This document shows, piece after piece, positions 1-11,872 of a DNA stretch of 64,000 bases; positions within the stretch are counted from its first letter, which is position 1; every line of letters starts with the position of its first letter. This DNA is from Thinopyrum elongatum (taxonomy: Eukaryota; Streptophyta; Magnoliopsida; Poales; Poaceae), in the NCBI GenBank assembly GCA_011799875.1, contig CM022297.1, forward strand, positions 363,386,921 through 363,450,920. Direction: 5' to 3'. The position numbers were made by a program, and so were the translations under genes. Below the pieces are notes generated by a model that did not search any database, was not told the DNA's origin, and saw nothing but the letters and a program-made list of their open reading frames with translations.

Positions 1-2399
1 TCTGGTTTTTCTCAAATACCTGTGTCATAAGAGGATCAAGAAAAAACTACTTTTACATGCCCTTTTGGTACCTTTGCTTATAGACGTATGCCTTTTGGTT
101 TATGTAATGCACCTGCTACCTTTCAAAGATGTATGACTTCTATATTCTCTGACTTTTGTGAAAAGATTGTTGAGGTTTTCATGGATGATTTCTCCGTTTA
201 CGGAACTTCTTTTGATGATTTCTTAAGCAACCTTGATCGAGTTTTGCAGAGATGCGAAGAAACTAATCTTGTCTTGAATTGGGAGAAGTGCCACTTTATG
301 GTTAATGAAGGTATTGTCTTGGGGCATAAAATCTCCGAAAGAGGCATTGAAGTTGATAAAGCTAAAGTTGATGCTATTGAAAAAATGTCATGTCCTACGG
401 ATATCAAAGGTATAAGAAGTTTCCTTGGTCATGCTGGTTTCTATAAGAGATTTATTAAAGACTTCTCTAAAATTTCTAGGCCTCTCACTAATCTCTTGCA
501 AAAAGATGTCCCATTTGTTTTTGATGATGATTGTGTAGAAGCATTTGAAATACTTGAGAAAGCCTTGATTTCTGCACCTATTATTCAACCACCTGATTGG
601 AACCTACCCTTTGAAATTATGTGTGATGCTAGTGATTATGCTATTGGTGCTATTCTAGGACAAAGAGTTGATAAGAAATTAAATGTTATCCATTATGCTA
701 GTAAAACTCTAGACAATGCTCAAAGAAACTATGCTACCACTGAAAAAGAATTTTTAGCAGTTGTGTTTGCTTGTGATAAGTTCAGATCTTATATTGTTGA
801 TTCCAAAGTAACTGTTCACACTGATCATGCTACTATTAAATATCTTATGGAAAAGAAAGATGCTAAACCTAGACTTATTAGATGGGTTCTCTTGCTACAA
901 GAATTTGATTTGCATATTATTGATAGAAAGGGTGCTGAGAACCCCGTAGCAGATAACTTGTCTAGGTTAGAGAATGTTCTTGATGACCCACTACCTATTG
1001 ATGATAGCTTTCCTGATGAACAATTAGCTATCATAAATGCTTCTCATAGTACTCCATGGTATGCTGATTATGCTAATTACATTGTTGCTAAATTTATAAC
1101 ACCTAGCTTCACATACCAACAAAAGAAAAAGTTTTTCTATGATTTAAGACATTACTTCTGGGATGACCCACATCTCTATAAAGGAGTAGATGGTGTTATT
1201 AGACGTTGTGTACCTGAGCATGAACATGAACAGATCCTATGCAAGTGTCACTCCGAGGCCTACGGAGGACACCATGCTGGAGATAGAACTGCACACAAGG
1301 TATTACAATATGGTTTTTATTGGCCTACTCTCTTCAAGGATGCTCGTAAGTTTGTCTTGTCTTGTGATGAATGTCAAAGAATTGGTAATATTAGTAGACA
1401 TCAGGAAATGCCTATGAATTATTCACTTGTTATTGAACCATTTGATGTTTGGGGTTTTGATTATATGGGACCTTTTCCTTCCTCTAATGGGTATACACAT
1501 ATTTTAGTTGTTGTTGATTATGTTACTAAGTGGGTAGAAGCTATTCCAACTAGTAGTGCTGATCATAACACCTCCATTAAGATGCTTAAAGAAGTTATTT
1601 TTCCGAGGTTTGGAGTCCCTAGATATTTAATGACTGATGGTGGTTCACACTTTATTCATGGTGCTTTCCGTAAGTTGCTTACTAAGTATGATGTTAACCA
1701 TAGAATTGCATCTCCTTATCATCCTCAGTCCAGTGGTCAAGTAGAATTGAGCAATCGAGAAATAAAATTGATCCCGCAAAAGATTGTTAATAGATCTAGA
1801 AAGAATTGGTCTAAGAAACTTGATGATGCATTATGGGCTTATAGAACTGCTTATAAAAACCCTATGGGTATGTCTCCTTATAAAATGGTTTATGGAAAAG
1901 CATGTCACTTACCTCTTGAACTAGAACATAAAGCTTATTGTAACACCCCCGGTGGTTAACTACAGTAATCACCCTTTTGATTATGCCATGTCATCATGTT
2001 TAACAGTGCATGACCATCATTAGCATTATATTGCATTTCAACTCCTAAGTCAAAATCCAAATTTAAATGAAAGTGGAAAATAAAAGTTATCCAACATAGA
2101 AACTAAAATGTTCAATCAATAACAAATAATACAGAGACCATTCTAAAATTGAAACCAACAATTAATAAATTAATTAGGTGGCACTAACATTTCCAAAACA
2201 GTAAGGTTTAATGCATTTTAATTATTATAAAATTTGTGTGAACTCCATTTGCCTCCAAACTAATTTTTGGTAGTAGTTGAGGATGCCTAGTATTTATTGG
2301 AAAATTTGCCGTGTTTTATAAAATTCAATATGAGGCCTAACTATTTACTAAACAGAGATATATGATTAAATAAAAGAAAAAGATAAAAGAAAAACAAAA

Positions 2400-3290
2400 C
2401 AGAAAAACAAAAAGGGAGAAAACCCCCCCGGCCCAACTGGGCCAAGGCCCAGCCGGCCGGCCCACCCCTCCCCTATATGGCCTCCCCCCTGGAGACCAGC
2501 AAACCCTAGCCCCACCCCCACTCCCCCCTCGCTCTCCTCTCCTACCTCTTCCCCGATCCAGGAGGGATCGGGCAGGCCGCGCCCGACCCCGACACCGCGC
2601 CGTTGCTCGCCGCGCTGACCCCGCCGCCACCTCTCCGACGCCGCCCGGTGCTGCCCCGCCGTCGCCAGCGCCCGCCTCCCCGTCCTCGACCTCCTCCCCA
2701 ACGGGGCACCGACGCCGCCGCCCGCTGTCGTCGCCGGACCTCGCCACCCGTCGCCACGCCGCTTCCTCGTCCTCCTCCCCACCGGCCGACCTCGAGCCTC
2801 GCCGCCCCCTCTCCCCTGCAGCCGCTGGTGAGGCCCCGGCCTCCGCCTCCCCTCTCCCCATCCCGAACGCCGCCACACCCCGCTCGCGCCCCGTGCCCCG
2901 CTCGCCTCGCCACGGCCACACGCGCCCCGCGCCCGCCTTGACCTCGCTCACGCGCACGCGCCCCCGCCCCCGCGCCCTCCTAGCCTCGATTCCGCCTCGT
3001 CGCGGTCGACGCGCCCTTGCGCCCGACGCCATGTCGGTCCGGCCACCGCGCCGTCGCGCGTCCCTGGCCTCTGCCCCGCCGTCCCCTGCTCGCCCGCCAC
3101 TGCACGCCTGCGCCGCCGCTCCTCGCCCGCCCGGCCTCGCTGGCCTCGTCCGCCACGGCGCCCCCGGTTCACCGCACCGACGCCGCGCCCGTCAGGCGCC
3201 CACGGGCCCGACCGCCCGCCCGCGCCCATTTGGCGTCCCGGGCCACTGACCGCTGGGCCCCACCCTCCCTGTGTCTAGGTGGGCCCAGCC
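2400..3290. repeat. Very GC-rich, CpG-rich block inside the long LTR
   Basis: About 0.9 kb is dominated by CG, CCG and GCC trinucleotides and is open in several frames on both strands. It lies just downstream of the TATA-like sequence and probably forms the start of the transcribed part of the LTR. The overlapping open frames follow from the composition (TAA and TAG are rare), so I call no protein here. Confidence 0.6.
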
Positions 3291-5154
3291 TGAATGTTTT
3301 AAAAATAAAAAAATAAAAAAATAGTTAATTAAATCTGTTTAATTAAAGTAAATAATTAATTAGTTAATTAACTAATTAGACTAATTAATTAGTTAACTTA
3401 ACTAACCCTAATGACTGCTGACATCAGCATGATGTCATGCTGATGTCATCAGTTACTATTCTGGATAATGTTGATTAAATAAATAATTAAATTCTAGAAA
3501 TTAATAAAAGCTTTAGAAAATCATATAAAATAATCCGTAACTCCGATGGAAAAACTTTGTACATGAAAGTTGCTCAGAACGACGAGACGAATTCGAATGC
3601 GCGGTCCGTTCGTCCGTCACACGTCCCTAACTATCCGAACATGCAACCGTTCCCCTCCGGTCATCTGTCTGACAAATGTCCGGAACCGGGAGAACATTCC
3701 CGGATGAATCCCACTTTCGCCAGTATCACCCGGCACTGCGTTAGATCACCTCCGTCACCGCGTATTGCCATGTTATGCTTTGTGCTGCACTTGTTTGCTG
3801 TGTATTTATACTGTTTCCTCCCCCTCTTCTCTCTCGTTAGCCCCCGACACCGACGTCGTCCCCGAGGCCGACGCAGCTCCGGAGCCCGAAGACAGCATTG
3901 ACAACCTTGCCCTTGCTGCCGAGCAACCAGGCAAGCCCCCCCTTTTGATCATCCCGATATCGCCCATTCTATTTCTCATGCTTGCATTAGAATTGCTGCT
4001 GCTGCTGCTTTACCTATTCTGATGCATAGCCTGTTTATTGTAACCTGCTGTTGATAATTACCGGCATATCCTAAACTGCTTAGTATAGGCTGGGTAGAGA
4101 CCTATCAGTGACCCCACTTATCCTGACTGCCCCGCTGGATAATCTGAAGACCCGATCAACGGGATTGAAGACCAGGCCCCGACACCGCACATCACCCCCC
4201 TAGTTGTAACGACACTGCAGCGTTACTATCGAGTGCCGAGGGTGAAACCTCTTGTAGCACTCTTGATGTTAACTCTGTAGAGTAGCTATTCGGTCGTGGT
4301 CATCGAGGGTGATTCCTCCTTCACCGCTTCCGATAACGACGCTGTCGTACAACACCTCAAGTGTGAACCCAGTGAGGGTGATTCCTCCGAGTTCACCTTG
4401 ACAGATACATCAAGTAGGAATCCAACGAGGGTGATACCTCGGATTCCCCTGATGTTATGGACACACGGATAATTGGACTTTACACTGTTACTTGGATAGG
4501 CGGGTCGGCCCTGAGGGGTACCCGCGTGCGCCTGAGAGGCGAGTGTTGTGAAGACGGGTGCCTGTGTGGTGCCCGAGTGAGAATACGAGGCGTGGCCGGG
4601 CATTCTTGACCCTTGCAGCAAGTCCTCGAGACGGGGCGACGGGGTCACATCTTTCGTGAGTCTCTGCTCGTTACCGCAAGCCCCTAGTCCTAACGATTTG
4701 GATATTTGATCCGAGCAGGCCTCTGGTCTGATAGCACTAACCATCACGTGGGCATAGTATGGGCGTTCTGCATCGTATGCATCAGCCGAAAGCTCTGTCA
4801 GACGTCCAGTTCAGCAGTGCGGCATGGAGTGATTGGCGCCATTGCGGTGGTGCTTGGATCTGAGCCATGTGCGCAATGACCCGGAGGGTGAGGGGCGATG
4901 GCCAAGACCCCCTTGCGCTTAGGATGTAGACCGGCGGGGACCTCTCTGCTGAGCTGTAGGTAGGGTTGCGATGTGTCATTTGGCCGAGGCCGGGCATGAC
5001 CCAGGAAAGTGTGTCCGGCCAGAGTTAATCGAGCGTGTTGGGTAAGTTGGTGCACCCCTGCAGGGAAGAATACTTCTATCGATAGCCTGTCCTACGGTAA
5101 CGGACACTCGGAGTTGTATCCCGATCGATACAGCTAGAACATGAGATGAGACCT

Positions 5155-5285
5155 GGATATGAGGCTCTGGGATTGCTTCTCGCAGGAAGTCGAGAAGGGA
5201 TCTCCGGACGAGGTTGATGACTGTATGGCTCTGGGATTGCTTTCTCGCAGGGAGTCGAGAAAGGATCTCTGGGTGAGGTTGAGAC
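5155..5285 (+). repeat. Two-copy direct repeat of about 65 bp in the long LTR
   Basis: Two adjacent diverged copies share ATGGCTCTGGGATTGC-like starts followed by TCTCGCAGG, a GTCGAGAA core, GGATCTC and GAGGTTGA. An earlier part of the same LTR (about 4295-4440) has a shorter recurring phrase, GAGGGTGATTCCTCC and variants, three times. Both look like local duplications with no assigned function. Confidence 0.6.
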
Positions 5286-6388
5286 TTAATGATACTGCTA
5301 CATTACATTGAACGGTTCTACTCTCTTCTATTGCTGCAAGACTGATGAAGATGCTAGTCTTCGATAGGACTAGGCCTTCTCTCTATTCTGGCATTTCTGC
5401 AGCCCAGTCCACATATACAGCCTCTCTTTGAAAATGTTGCATATGTAGTGTAGATCCTTGCTTGCTGAGTACTTCTGAGTACTCATGGTTGCTTTGTTTT
5501 CCTTTTCTCCCCATATCAGTTTGTCGTGACCAGAGGACGGAGCCCCTGAGACAGATGCCCTGTCGATCGACTTCTACTACTACCCATAGGATGGATACTA
5601 CTACGAGTTGACTGACGACCAGGAGTAGGATCGGAGGGTCCCAGGCAGGAGGCCTACGCCTTTCGATCGTAGTGTTTTATTTAGCCCCGCTTTACTAAAG
5701 GCCTTTCTGTGCTTTCTTTTATATCTGTACTCAGATATCTGATGCTTCCGCTGACGCTTGTTCGCAAGCTTATGTATTCGAGCCCTCGAGGCCCTTGGCT
5801 TGTAATATAAAGCTTGTATGACTTTATTTATGTTTTAGAGTTGTGTTGTGATATCTTCCCGTGAGTCCTTAGGCTTGATCGTGTGCATTTGCGTGTATGA
5901 TTAGTGCACGATTGGGCCGGGGGCGTCACACTTATTGGGCAATTAAAGAGCTCAACTATGATTTCAAACTTGCCGGAGAAAAGAGGTTATTTGACATTAA
6001 CTCACTTGATGAATGGAGAACCCAAGCCTATGAAAATGCCAAATTGTTTAAAGGGAAAGTTAAAAGATGGCATGATAAAAAGATACAAAAGCGTGAATTC
6101 AATGTAGGTGACCATGTCTTGCTATACAATTCTCGTTTAAGATTTTTTGCAGGAAAACTTCTCTCAAAATGGGAAGGGCCTTACATTATCGAGGAAGTTT
6201 ATCATTCCGATGCCATCAAGATCAATAACGCCGAAGGCAATAACCCCAAGGTGGTGAACGGGCAAAGAATCAAACATTATATCTCAGGAACTCCCTTAAA
6301 TGTTGAAACAAATATTATTAATACCGTAACACCAGAGGAGTACATAAGGGATACCCACCAGAATGTTCCAGACCCTGAAAAGGAATAG

Positions 6389-8338
6389 GTATGTGGTACA
6401 GTAAGTAAACCGACTCCAAAACTTTTCCAAATTCAATTCTACTCCATTTTGGAATATTTAAAAAATTATAAAAATAAAAAGTAGTCTGAATAATGCACGA
6501 GGAGGCGACAAGCCGTGGAGGCGCGCCCTACCCCCCTGGGCGCGCCTCCTAGGCTTGTGGCCACCTCGTGTACCCTCTGGACTCCGTTTTCTTGCAGAAT
6601 ACTTCTTTTGGTCGGTAAAAAATCATTATTTAATCTCCTGAAGGTTTTGACAACCGTACCACGACAAAATCCTCTGTTCTTGTTTCGTGTTGTTTTCTGA
6701 TAGGTCTGAAAATATGTCATCCCAAGATTCGGAAGAGGAGGAATACAACATCTTCAATTCCAGCATCACCACCTCCTAATAAGGAGACCTGAGTATATGG
6801 GTATGGGCACCCCCTTGGCTTTCGCCAATCTTGGGGGAGGTGCCCCGGTATCGTATCACCATCACATCTTTACCTTTATCGTTTTTCTTAATTCGATCAT
6901 TTTGGGTATATCTTGATCTAGTAGAATAAAGTTTTTAGTATGTTCTAGCTTTGAGTCCTTGCTTTGTGTTTCCTTTATGTAATTAAGTCCGAGAGTTATA
7001 TAATAAAGATTAGTCTTGAGTTGAGGGCTTTGCTTTCTTGCTACGATCTTGAGAAAAGAAATAAAGAAAAAGAATAAAAGAAGTAAAAAGAGTATATAAT
7101 GATCTTATGGAGAGTGATGACTTCACATATAAGAAGTATATCGATTGAAACTTGTTGTGAGTTGACAAACATAGTGTTGGTCATTGTTGTAATTAAAAGG
7201 AAGTAATAAAGAAAGAGAGGTTCACATATAAATATATTATCTTGGACATCTTTTATGATTGTGAGCACTCATTAAAATATTATATGCTAAGAAGTTGATG
7301 TTGGATAAGGAAGACAACATAATGAGTTATGTTTGCTTGTTTCCGAATATAAGTTATATTGTCATGGATCCTCTAACATGTGACGCTTGCTTCCACCTCA
7401 TACTAGCCAAAACTTCCGCACCAAGTAGAGATACTACTTGTGCATCCAAACACCATTAACCCAGTTTTGCCATGAGAGTCCACTATACCTACCTATGGAT
7501 TGAGTAAGATCCTTCAAGTAAGTTGTCATCGGTGCAAGCAATAAAAATTGCTCCTTAAATATGTATGATCTATTAGTGTGAGGAAAATAAGCTTTATACG
7601 AACTTGTGATACAGAAGAAATAAAAGTGACAGACTGCATAATAAAGTTCTTTATCACAAGGGGCAATATAAAGTGACGTTCCTTTGCATTAAGATTTTGT
7701 GCATCCAACCAAAAAGCGCATGACAACCTCTGCTTCCCTCTACGAAGGGCCTATCTTTTACTTTCTAGTACTTACCTTTATGCAGGAGTCATGGTGATCT
7801 TCACCACTTCCTATATTTCACCTTTTTCTCTTGTCAAGCGTCATGTGTTGGGGAAAGATCTAGATACATATATCCACTCGGATGTAGGTGATCATGAGTT
7901 ATTATTGTTGACATTACCCTTGAGGTAAATAGTTGGGAGGCAAAATTAAAAGCCCCTATCTTTCTCTGAGTCCAATTGAAGCTTTGATCTCATAAGTACC
8001 GCGTGAGTGTTAGCAATTATGAAAGACTAAAAGTTGATTGAGTATGTGGATTTGCTGAAAAGCTCTTATATTGACTCTTTCCTACGTTATGATAAATTGC
8101 AATTGCTTCAATGACTGAGATCATAGTTTGTTGGTTCTCAATAGAGTTCTTGATTCATACTTTATCTTGTGAATGAATTGTCACTTTAACTTAAGAAATT
8201 ATATGCCAATATATGTTGCTGTTCTAAAGATGATCATGATGCCCTCATGTCCGTATTTTATTTTATCGACACCTCTATCTCTAAACATGTGGACATATTT
8301 ATCGATTTCGGCTTTCACTTGATGACAAGCGAGGTCTA
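6389..8338 (+). other. Non-coding 3' internal region of the Athila element
   Basis: Nearly 2 kb lies between the integrase stop and the polypurine tract. Some Athila elements carry an env-like frame here, but no frame of useful length remains and I see no membrane-protein signature. The region is AT-rich with one GC-rich inverted motif at about 6520-6552 (two GGCGCGCC-type blocks around a C-run). Confidence 0.6.
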
Positions 8339-8351
8339 AGCTTGGGGGAGT
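8339..8351 (+). other. Polypurine tract of the Athila element
   Basis: The run AAGCTTGGGGGAGT lies directly before the TGATACG start of the 3' LTR and is the expected second-strand primer. The same AGCTTGGGG core is seen at the equivalent place of the minus-strand element (about 14498-14515, read on minus). Confidence 0.85.
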
Positions 8352-9875
8352 TGATACGTCCATTTTGCATCATGCTTTTATATTGATATTTATTGCATTA
8401 TGGGCTGTTATTACACATTACAGTACAATACTTATGTCTTTTCTCTCTTATTTTACAAGGTTTACATGAAGAGGGAGAATGCCGGCAGCTGGAATTCTGG
8501 ACCGGAAAGGGTGCAAATCTGAGAGACCTATTCTGCACAACTCCAAAAGTCCTAAAAATTTACGGAGAATTATTTTGGAATATATAAAAAATATTGGGCG
8601 AAGAAAATACCAGAGGGGACCCACCAGGTGACCACAAGGGTGGGGGGCGCGCCCTACCCCCTCGGCGCGCCTCCCTGGCTTGTGGGCCACCTGTCAGGCC
8701 CCCGGTGCCCATCTTCTGCTATATGATGTCTTTTGACCTGGAAAAAATGAGAAAGAAGCTTTCGGGATGAAGCACCGCCGTCTCGAGGCGGAACTTGGGC
8801 AGAACCAATCTAGGGCTCCGGCGGAGCTGTTCTGCCGGGGAAACTTCCCTCCGAGAGGGGGAAATCGAAGCCATCGTCATCACCAATGATCCTCTCATCG
8901 AGAGGGGGTCAATCTCCATCAACATCTTCACCAGCACCATCTCCTCTCCAAACCCTAGTTCATCTCTTGTATCCGATCTTTGTCTCAAAACCTCAGATTG
9001 GTACCTGTGGGTTGCTAGTAGTGTTGATTACTCCTTGTAGTTGATGCTAGTTGGTTTATTTGATGGAAGATCATATGTTCAGATCCTTAATGATAATTAA
9101 TACTCCTTTGATTATGAACATGAATATGTTTTGTGAGTAGTTACGTTTGTTCCTGAGGACATGGGAGAAGTCTAGTTATAAGTAATCATGTGAATTCGGT
9201 ATTCGTTCGATATTTTGATGAGATGTATGTTGTCTTTGCTCTAGTGGTGTTATGTGAACGTCGACTACATGACACTTCACCATGATTTGGGCTTAGGGGA
9301 AGACATTGGGAAGTAATAAGTAGATGATGGGTTGCTAGAGTGATAGAAGCTTAAACCCTAGTTTATGCGTTGCTTCGTAAGGGGCTGATTTGGATCCATA
9401 TGTTTCATGCCATGGTTAGATTTATCTCAATTCTTCTTTCGTAGTTGTGGATGCTTGCGAGAGGTGTTAATCTTAAGTGGGAGGCTTGTCCAAGTAAGGA
9501 CAGCACCCAAGCACCGGTCCACCCACATATCAAATTATCAAAATAACGAACGCGAATCATATGAGCATGATGAAAACTAGCTTGACAGTAATTCCCATGT
9601 GTCCTCGGGAGCGCTTTGCTTTATATAAGAGTTCATCCAGGCTTGTCCTTTGCTATAAAAAGGATTGGGCCACCTTGCTGCACGTTAGTTACACTTGTTA
9701 CTCGTTACCGGTTATGAATTATCTTATCACAAAACTATCTGTTACCGATAATTTCAGTGCTTGCAGAGAATACCTTGCTGAAAACCGCTTGTCATTTCCT
9801 TCTGATCCTCATTGGGTTTGACACTCTTACTTATCGAAAGGACTATGATAGATCCCCTATACTTGTGGGTCATCA
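8352..9875 (+). repeat. 3' LTR of the Athila element (1524 bp)
   Basis: The LTR starts TGATACGTCC and ends GGGTCATCA. A TATA-like GCTATATGA near 8718 lies about 50 bp after a GC-rich inverted motif (GGCGCGCCC ... GGCGCGCC, 8646-8672). The same family recurs at 54973-56476 (complete) and 20605-21782 (3' part), giving three copies in one orientation in the window. Confidence 0.9.
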
Positions 9876-10763
9876 GATGAACACTTACAGGTGGAGCTGG
9901 GTTTTGTTTAAAAAATGGCGGTAGGCCAACTTTGTTGCAGTTTTCTTGAGACTCGCCAAGCAAGGTCCTCACAGTTTTAAAGACTTCTTCAGCTGTAAAG
10001 TTGTCTTCAGTATACCATTGAGGATCATTTGGCTCGCCATAATATTCACACATTAAGCCAGGACAACGACTTAAGGGGAGTATCTTCCAGGAAACCCAGC
10101 ACCGGGTCAAGTCAACTCCAATTAACCCGTGAGCCAATAATGCTTTAGGCTTGGAGAGGAATGGGAAGGCCTCTGCATGTTCTTCTAGGATAATTTTGCT
10201 TGGCGGGTCAAAATCCATTGGAAGACGTTCATCTCTAAACCCAGGAAAGGGTTTTCTATTGCTGGAGCAGTGTTTTTGTAGTAAAACTAGGTGGTCACCC
10301 ATCCCTTGGGGTGACTTGGCAAGACGGTGGAGGGAAAGTTGTTGTCTCTCCGTCTCTGAATAGAGACTCCACTTAATTCTTGACTTGGGCCATTTTGACA
10401 TTCAGTCTGGTAGTTTATATAAAAGAACTCTTTAAAGAGGGGAACCGTGGGTGTCGTTTGCAGGTAAACCTCACAGAAGATTTGAAAGTGGCAAATGTTG
10501 GATACATAGTTCGTGCCTATATCTTGAGGGTGCAAGTTGAAGTAGTGGAGGAGGTCCTGAAAGAATTTAGACCCGGGCGGGGTAAAACCTCAGAGTATGT
10601 GATCGGTGAAGACTACAATTTCATCTTCAACAGGAGCAGGGATTGTTTCTCCGTTGCTAACTCGCCATCCAATTTCCTGCTGAGTCTCCAATAGGCCTTG
10701 GCCTACGTAATCGTTGAGGATTTCTTTGGTGACCAGAGAACGTTCCCAGTTGACGATAGTCAT
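9876..10763 (-). pseudogene. Antisense gag-like / putative gypsy-type transposon domain protein
   Basis: Read on minus, the frame starts MTIVNWERSL at 10763, followed by a region I recognise from many grass repeat proteins annotated as putative gypsy-type transposon or Transposase_28 domain (FTDHIL, then PPGSKFF, FEVY-like, EFFYINYQTECQNGP). A TGA near 10591 interrupts it. A frameshift near 10300 moves the reading frame before the segment containing GFRDERLPMDF, then CEYYGEPNDPQWY. The gene is cut at 9876 by the Athila LTR, so the C-terminal half is off-window. The function of this family is not established. The strand is opposite to the flanking LTR. Confidence 0.7.
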
Positions 10764-11872
10764 TTTTTGGTGGCTTAAAAGCTACGGCCTGAAGGTAAAA
10801 TATGACGGGTTAATATTACGGTGATAAGTTGCTTAATGGTTGTAATGACAGTTCAGTAGCTGCAAGCTGGTTATGGATGTAAGATTAATCATTATTATGA
10901 AGCATGGAGAAAATTTTAAGTAGCCCTTATAGGGAGGTAAGGTAACTCTCAGGGTGATTGATATATGGTGGGTTACAAGTTCATGGTTAAGCCGGCTAGG
11001 TGCCGGCGGGTTACAGGGTTATTATTAAACTGCCCGAACAATGAATGGCGGGTCAAACTACCTGCAGGTCCAAGTTATTGAAATTTTGCTAAGTGTTGGA
11101 CAAGCAAGTTTTACAGATTGCAGATACAACTACAGATCTACAGTAGTTCAGAAAAAGGATGTAATTATAAAACCTAGAATGCGGCTGCGGAAGAACTAGC
11201 AAGCTAAATATTGATTCATAAGAAGAAGGGATCTGTCCAAATATGAGATGAAGGCTAAAACCGCTACCGCGTTACTTCCGTCTGGTTGTTTGGATCAAAG
11301 TGTGACATCTAAGTAGAGCATGGATGAACTTGGATGAACGCCGATGAACTGTCAAGAACTGACATGACCTAATGCAGATCTGAGAAAAGAGCAAAACGAT
11401 AACTGACGGTGTTGATGAAGAGCGGATGAGTGCCGCCGATTTCTGGTCAAAATCAGGTTGATGTAGCGGCCCTGATGGAGTTGTTGGTGAAGATCGGTTG
11501 GGGCGGCGGAGCTCCAACAGCGGTGGACAGCGCGAGGAAGAAGAAGAGGAGGCGACAGGGGTAAAAGTGAAAAAGGGGACCCCCCCCGTGCCTATTTATA
11601 AGGAAAAGTGGTGAAACAATAAAATGGCATGCGTGGAAATCGAAGAGACGTCATGATTATCTTAACAGTGGAGGCGCCTTGATTCTCGGATGGCTATTTA
11701 ATGCAAAAAGATCCGTTGTGATGTCATCAGTTTTTCTGGATCTATTTCACATGACGTCATGGCAGGTTATAAGAATTCATTCAAGGTTAAGCATTGGAGA
11801 GAGTCCAAAGAAGATTCGCCAACCGGAGAATGAAGATTGACATGAACGAGTTCAAATCAATCTGGGGCCTAA
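10764..11872 (-). other. Leader and promoter region of the antisense accessory gene
   Basis: There is no coding frame here. Reading on minus, this is the 1.1 kb upstream of the gag-like ATG and contains a TATA box and two ACGT-core sites (separate entries). On plus it is the stretch that runs into the 3' LTR. Confidence 0.5.
11593..11600 (-). promoter_or_regulatory. TATA box for the antisense gene, with upstream ACGT cores
   Basis: On minus the bases read TTATAAATAGGC, a consensus plant TATA box about 830 bp upstream of the antisense ATG. Further upstream on minus are GACGTCAT (11648-11655) and a perfect TGACGTCA palindrome (11752-11759), the binding core of plant bZIP factors, 50 and 150 bp from the TATA box. 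Promoter function is inferred from this arrangement only. Confidence 0.55.

Larger units (their letters stand above)
1939..5930 (+). mobile_element. Solo long LTR (3992 bp) with 5-bp target duplication
   Basis: The insert starts TGTAACACCCCCGG and ends CCGGGGGCGTCACA, near-perfect terminal inverted repeats with TG...CA ends. It is flanked by CTTAT at 1934-1938 and 5931-5935. Removing the insert plus one CTTAT restores the interrupted integrase frame exactly. There is no primer site, gag, pol or second LTR inside, so it reads as one very long LTR left after LTR-LTR recombination. LTRs of 4 to 4.5 kb are known from Triticeae LARD elements of the Sukkula type; that family name is a suggestion only. 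A TATA-like CTATATGG near 2473 and an AAACCCTAG leader set the plus orientation. Confidence 0.85.
1..6388 (+). pseudogene. gypsy pol (reverse transcriptase, RNase H, integrase), split by a nested insertion
   Basis: This is the 3' part of an Athila-type polyprotein that copies element RNA into DNA and integrates it. In order there are the RT palm with the catalytic MDD at 181-189, the RNase H domain ([11 protein letters not shown], then [10 protein letters not shown]), the integrase zinc region with a CDEC motif, and the integrase core with all three acidic residues visible (FDYMGPF, TDGGSHF and the glutamate of GQVE). A stop codon at 28-30 breaks the RT fingers. At 1938/1939 a solo LTR enters after a tyrosine codon. 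The same frame resumes at 5936 (after the duplicated CTTAT) with a tryptophan codon and runs to the stop at 6388. Apart from the early stop and the insertion the frame is intact, so decay was modest when the solo LTR arrived. Confidence 0.9.
1..9875 (+). mobile_element. Ty3/gypsy LTR retrotransposon, Athila lineage, 3' part
   Basis: The window opens inside the pol gene of a Ty3/gypsy element and runs through integrase, a long non-coding 3' internal region, a polypurine tract and a complete 3' LTR. The 5' LTR and gag lie outside the window. The RT motif FMDDFSVYG and an LTR starting TGATACGTCC are typical of the Athila-type families abundant in Triticeae (Sabrina/WHAM/Fatima group; the exact family is not resolved by eye). 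The element is interrupted by a 3992-bp solo LTR inside integrase. It was itself inserted into the antisense gag-like gene that begins at 9876; the five bases after the LTR are GATGA, and the matching target duplication would be off-window. Confidence 0.9.

Noticed and set aside
2337..3316. Several long overlapping open frames on both strands
   Set aside because: They lie in a CpG-rich block of the long LTR where stops are rare by composition; the translations are Arg/Pro/Gly/Ala low-complexity on every frame.
4286..5055. Open frames of 70-150 codons on minus inside the long LTR
   Set aside because: No domain, no Kozak-like context, and they lie within LTR sequence with internal duplications.
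6389..8338. An env-like gene of the Athila element
   Set aside because: All frames are short and there is no signal peptide or membrane segment.
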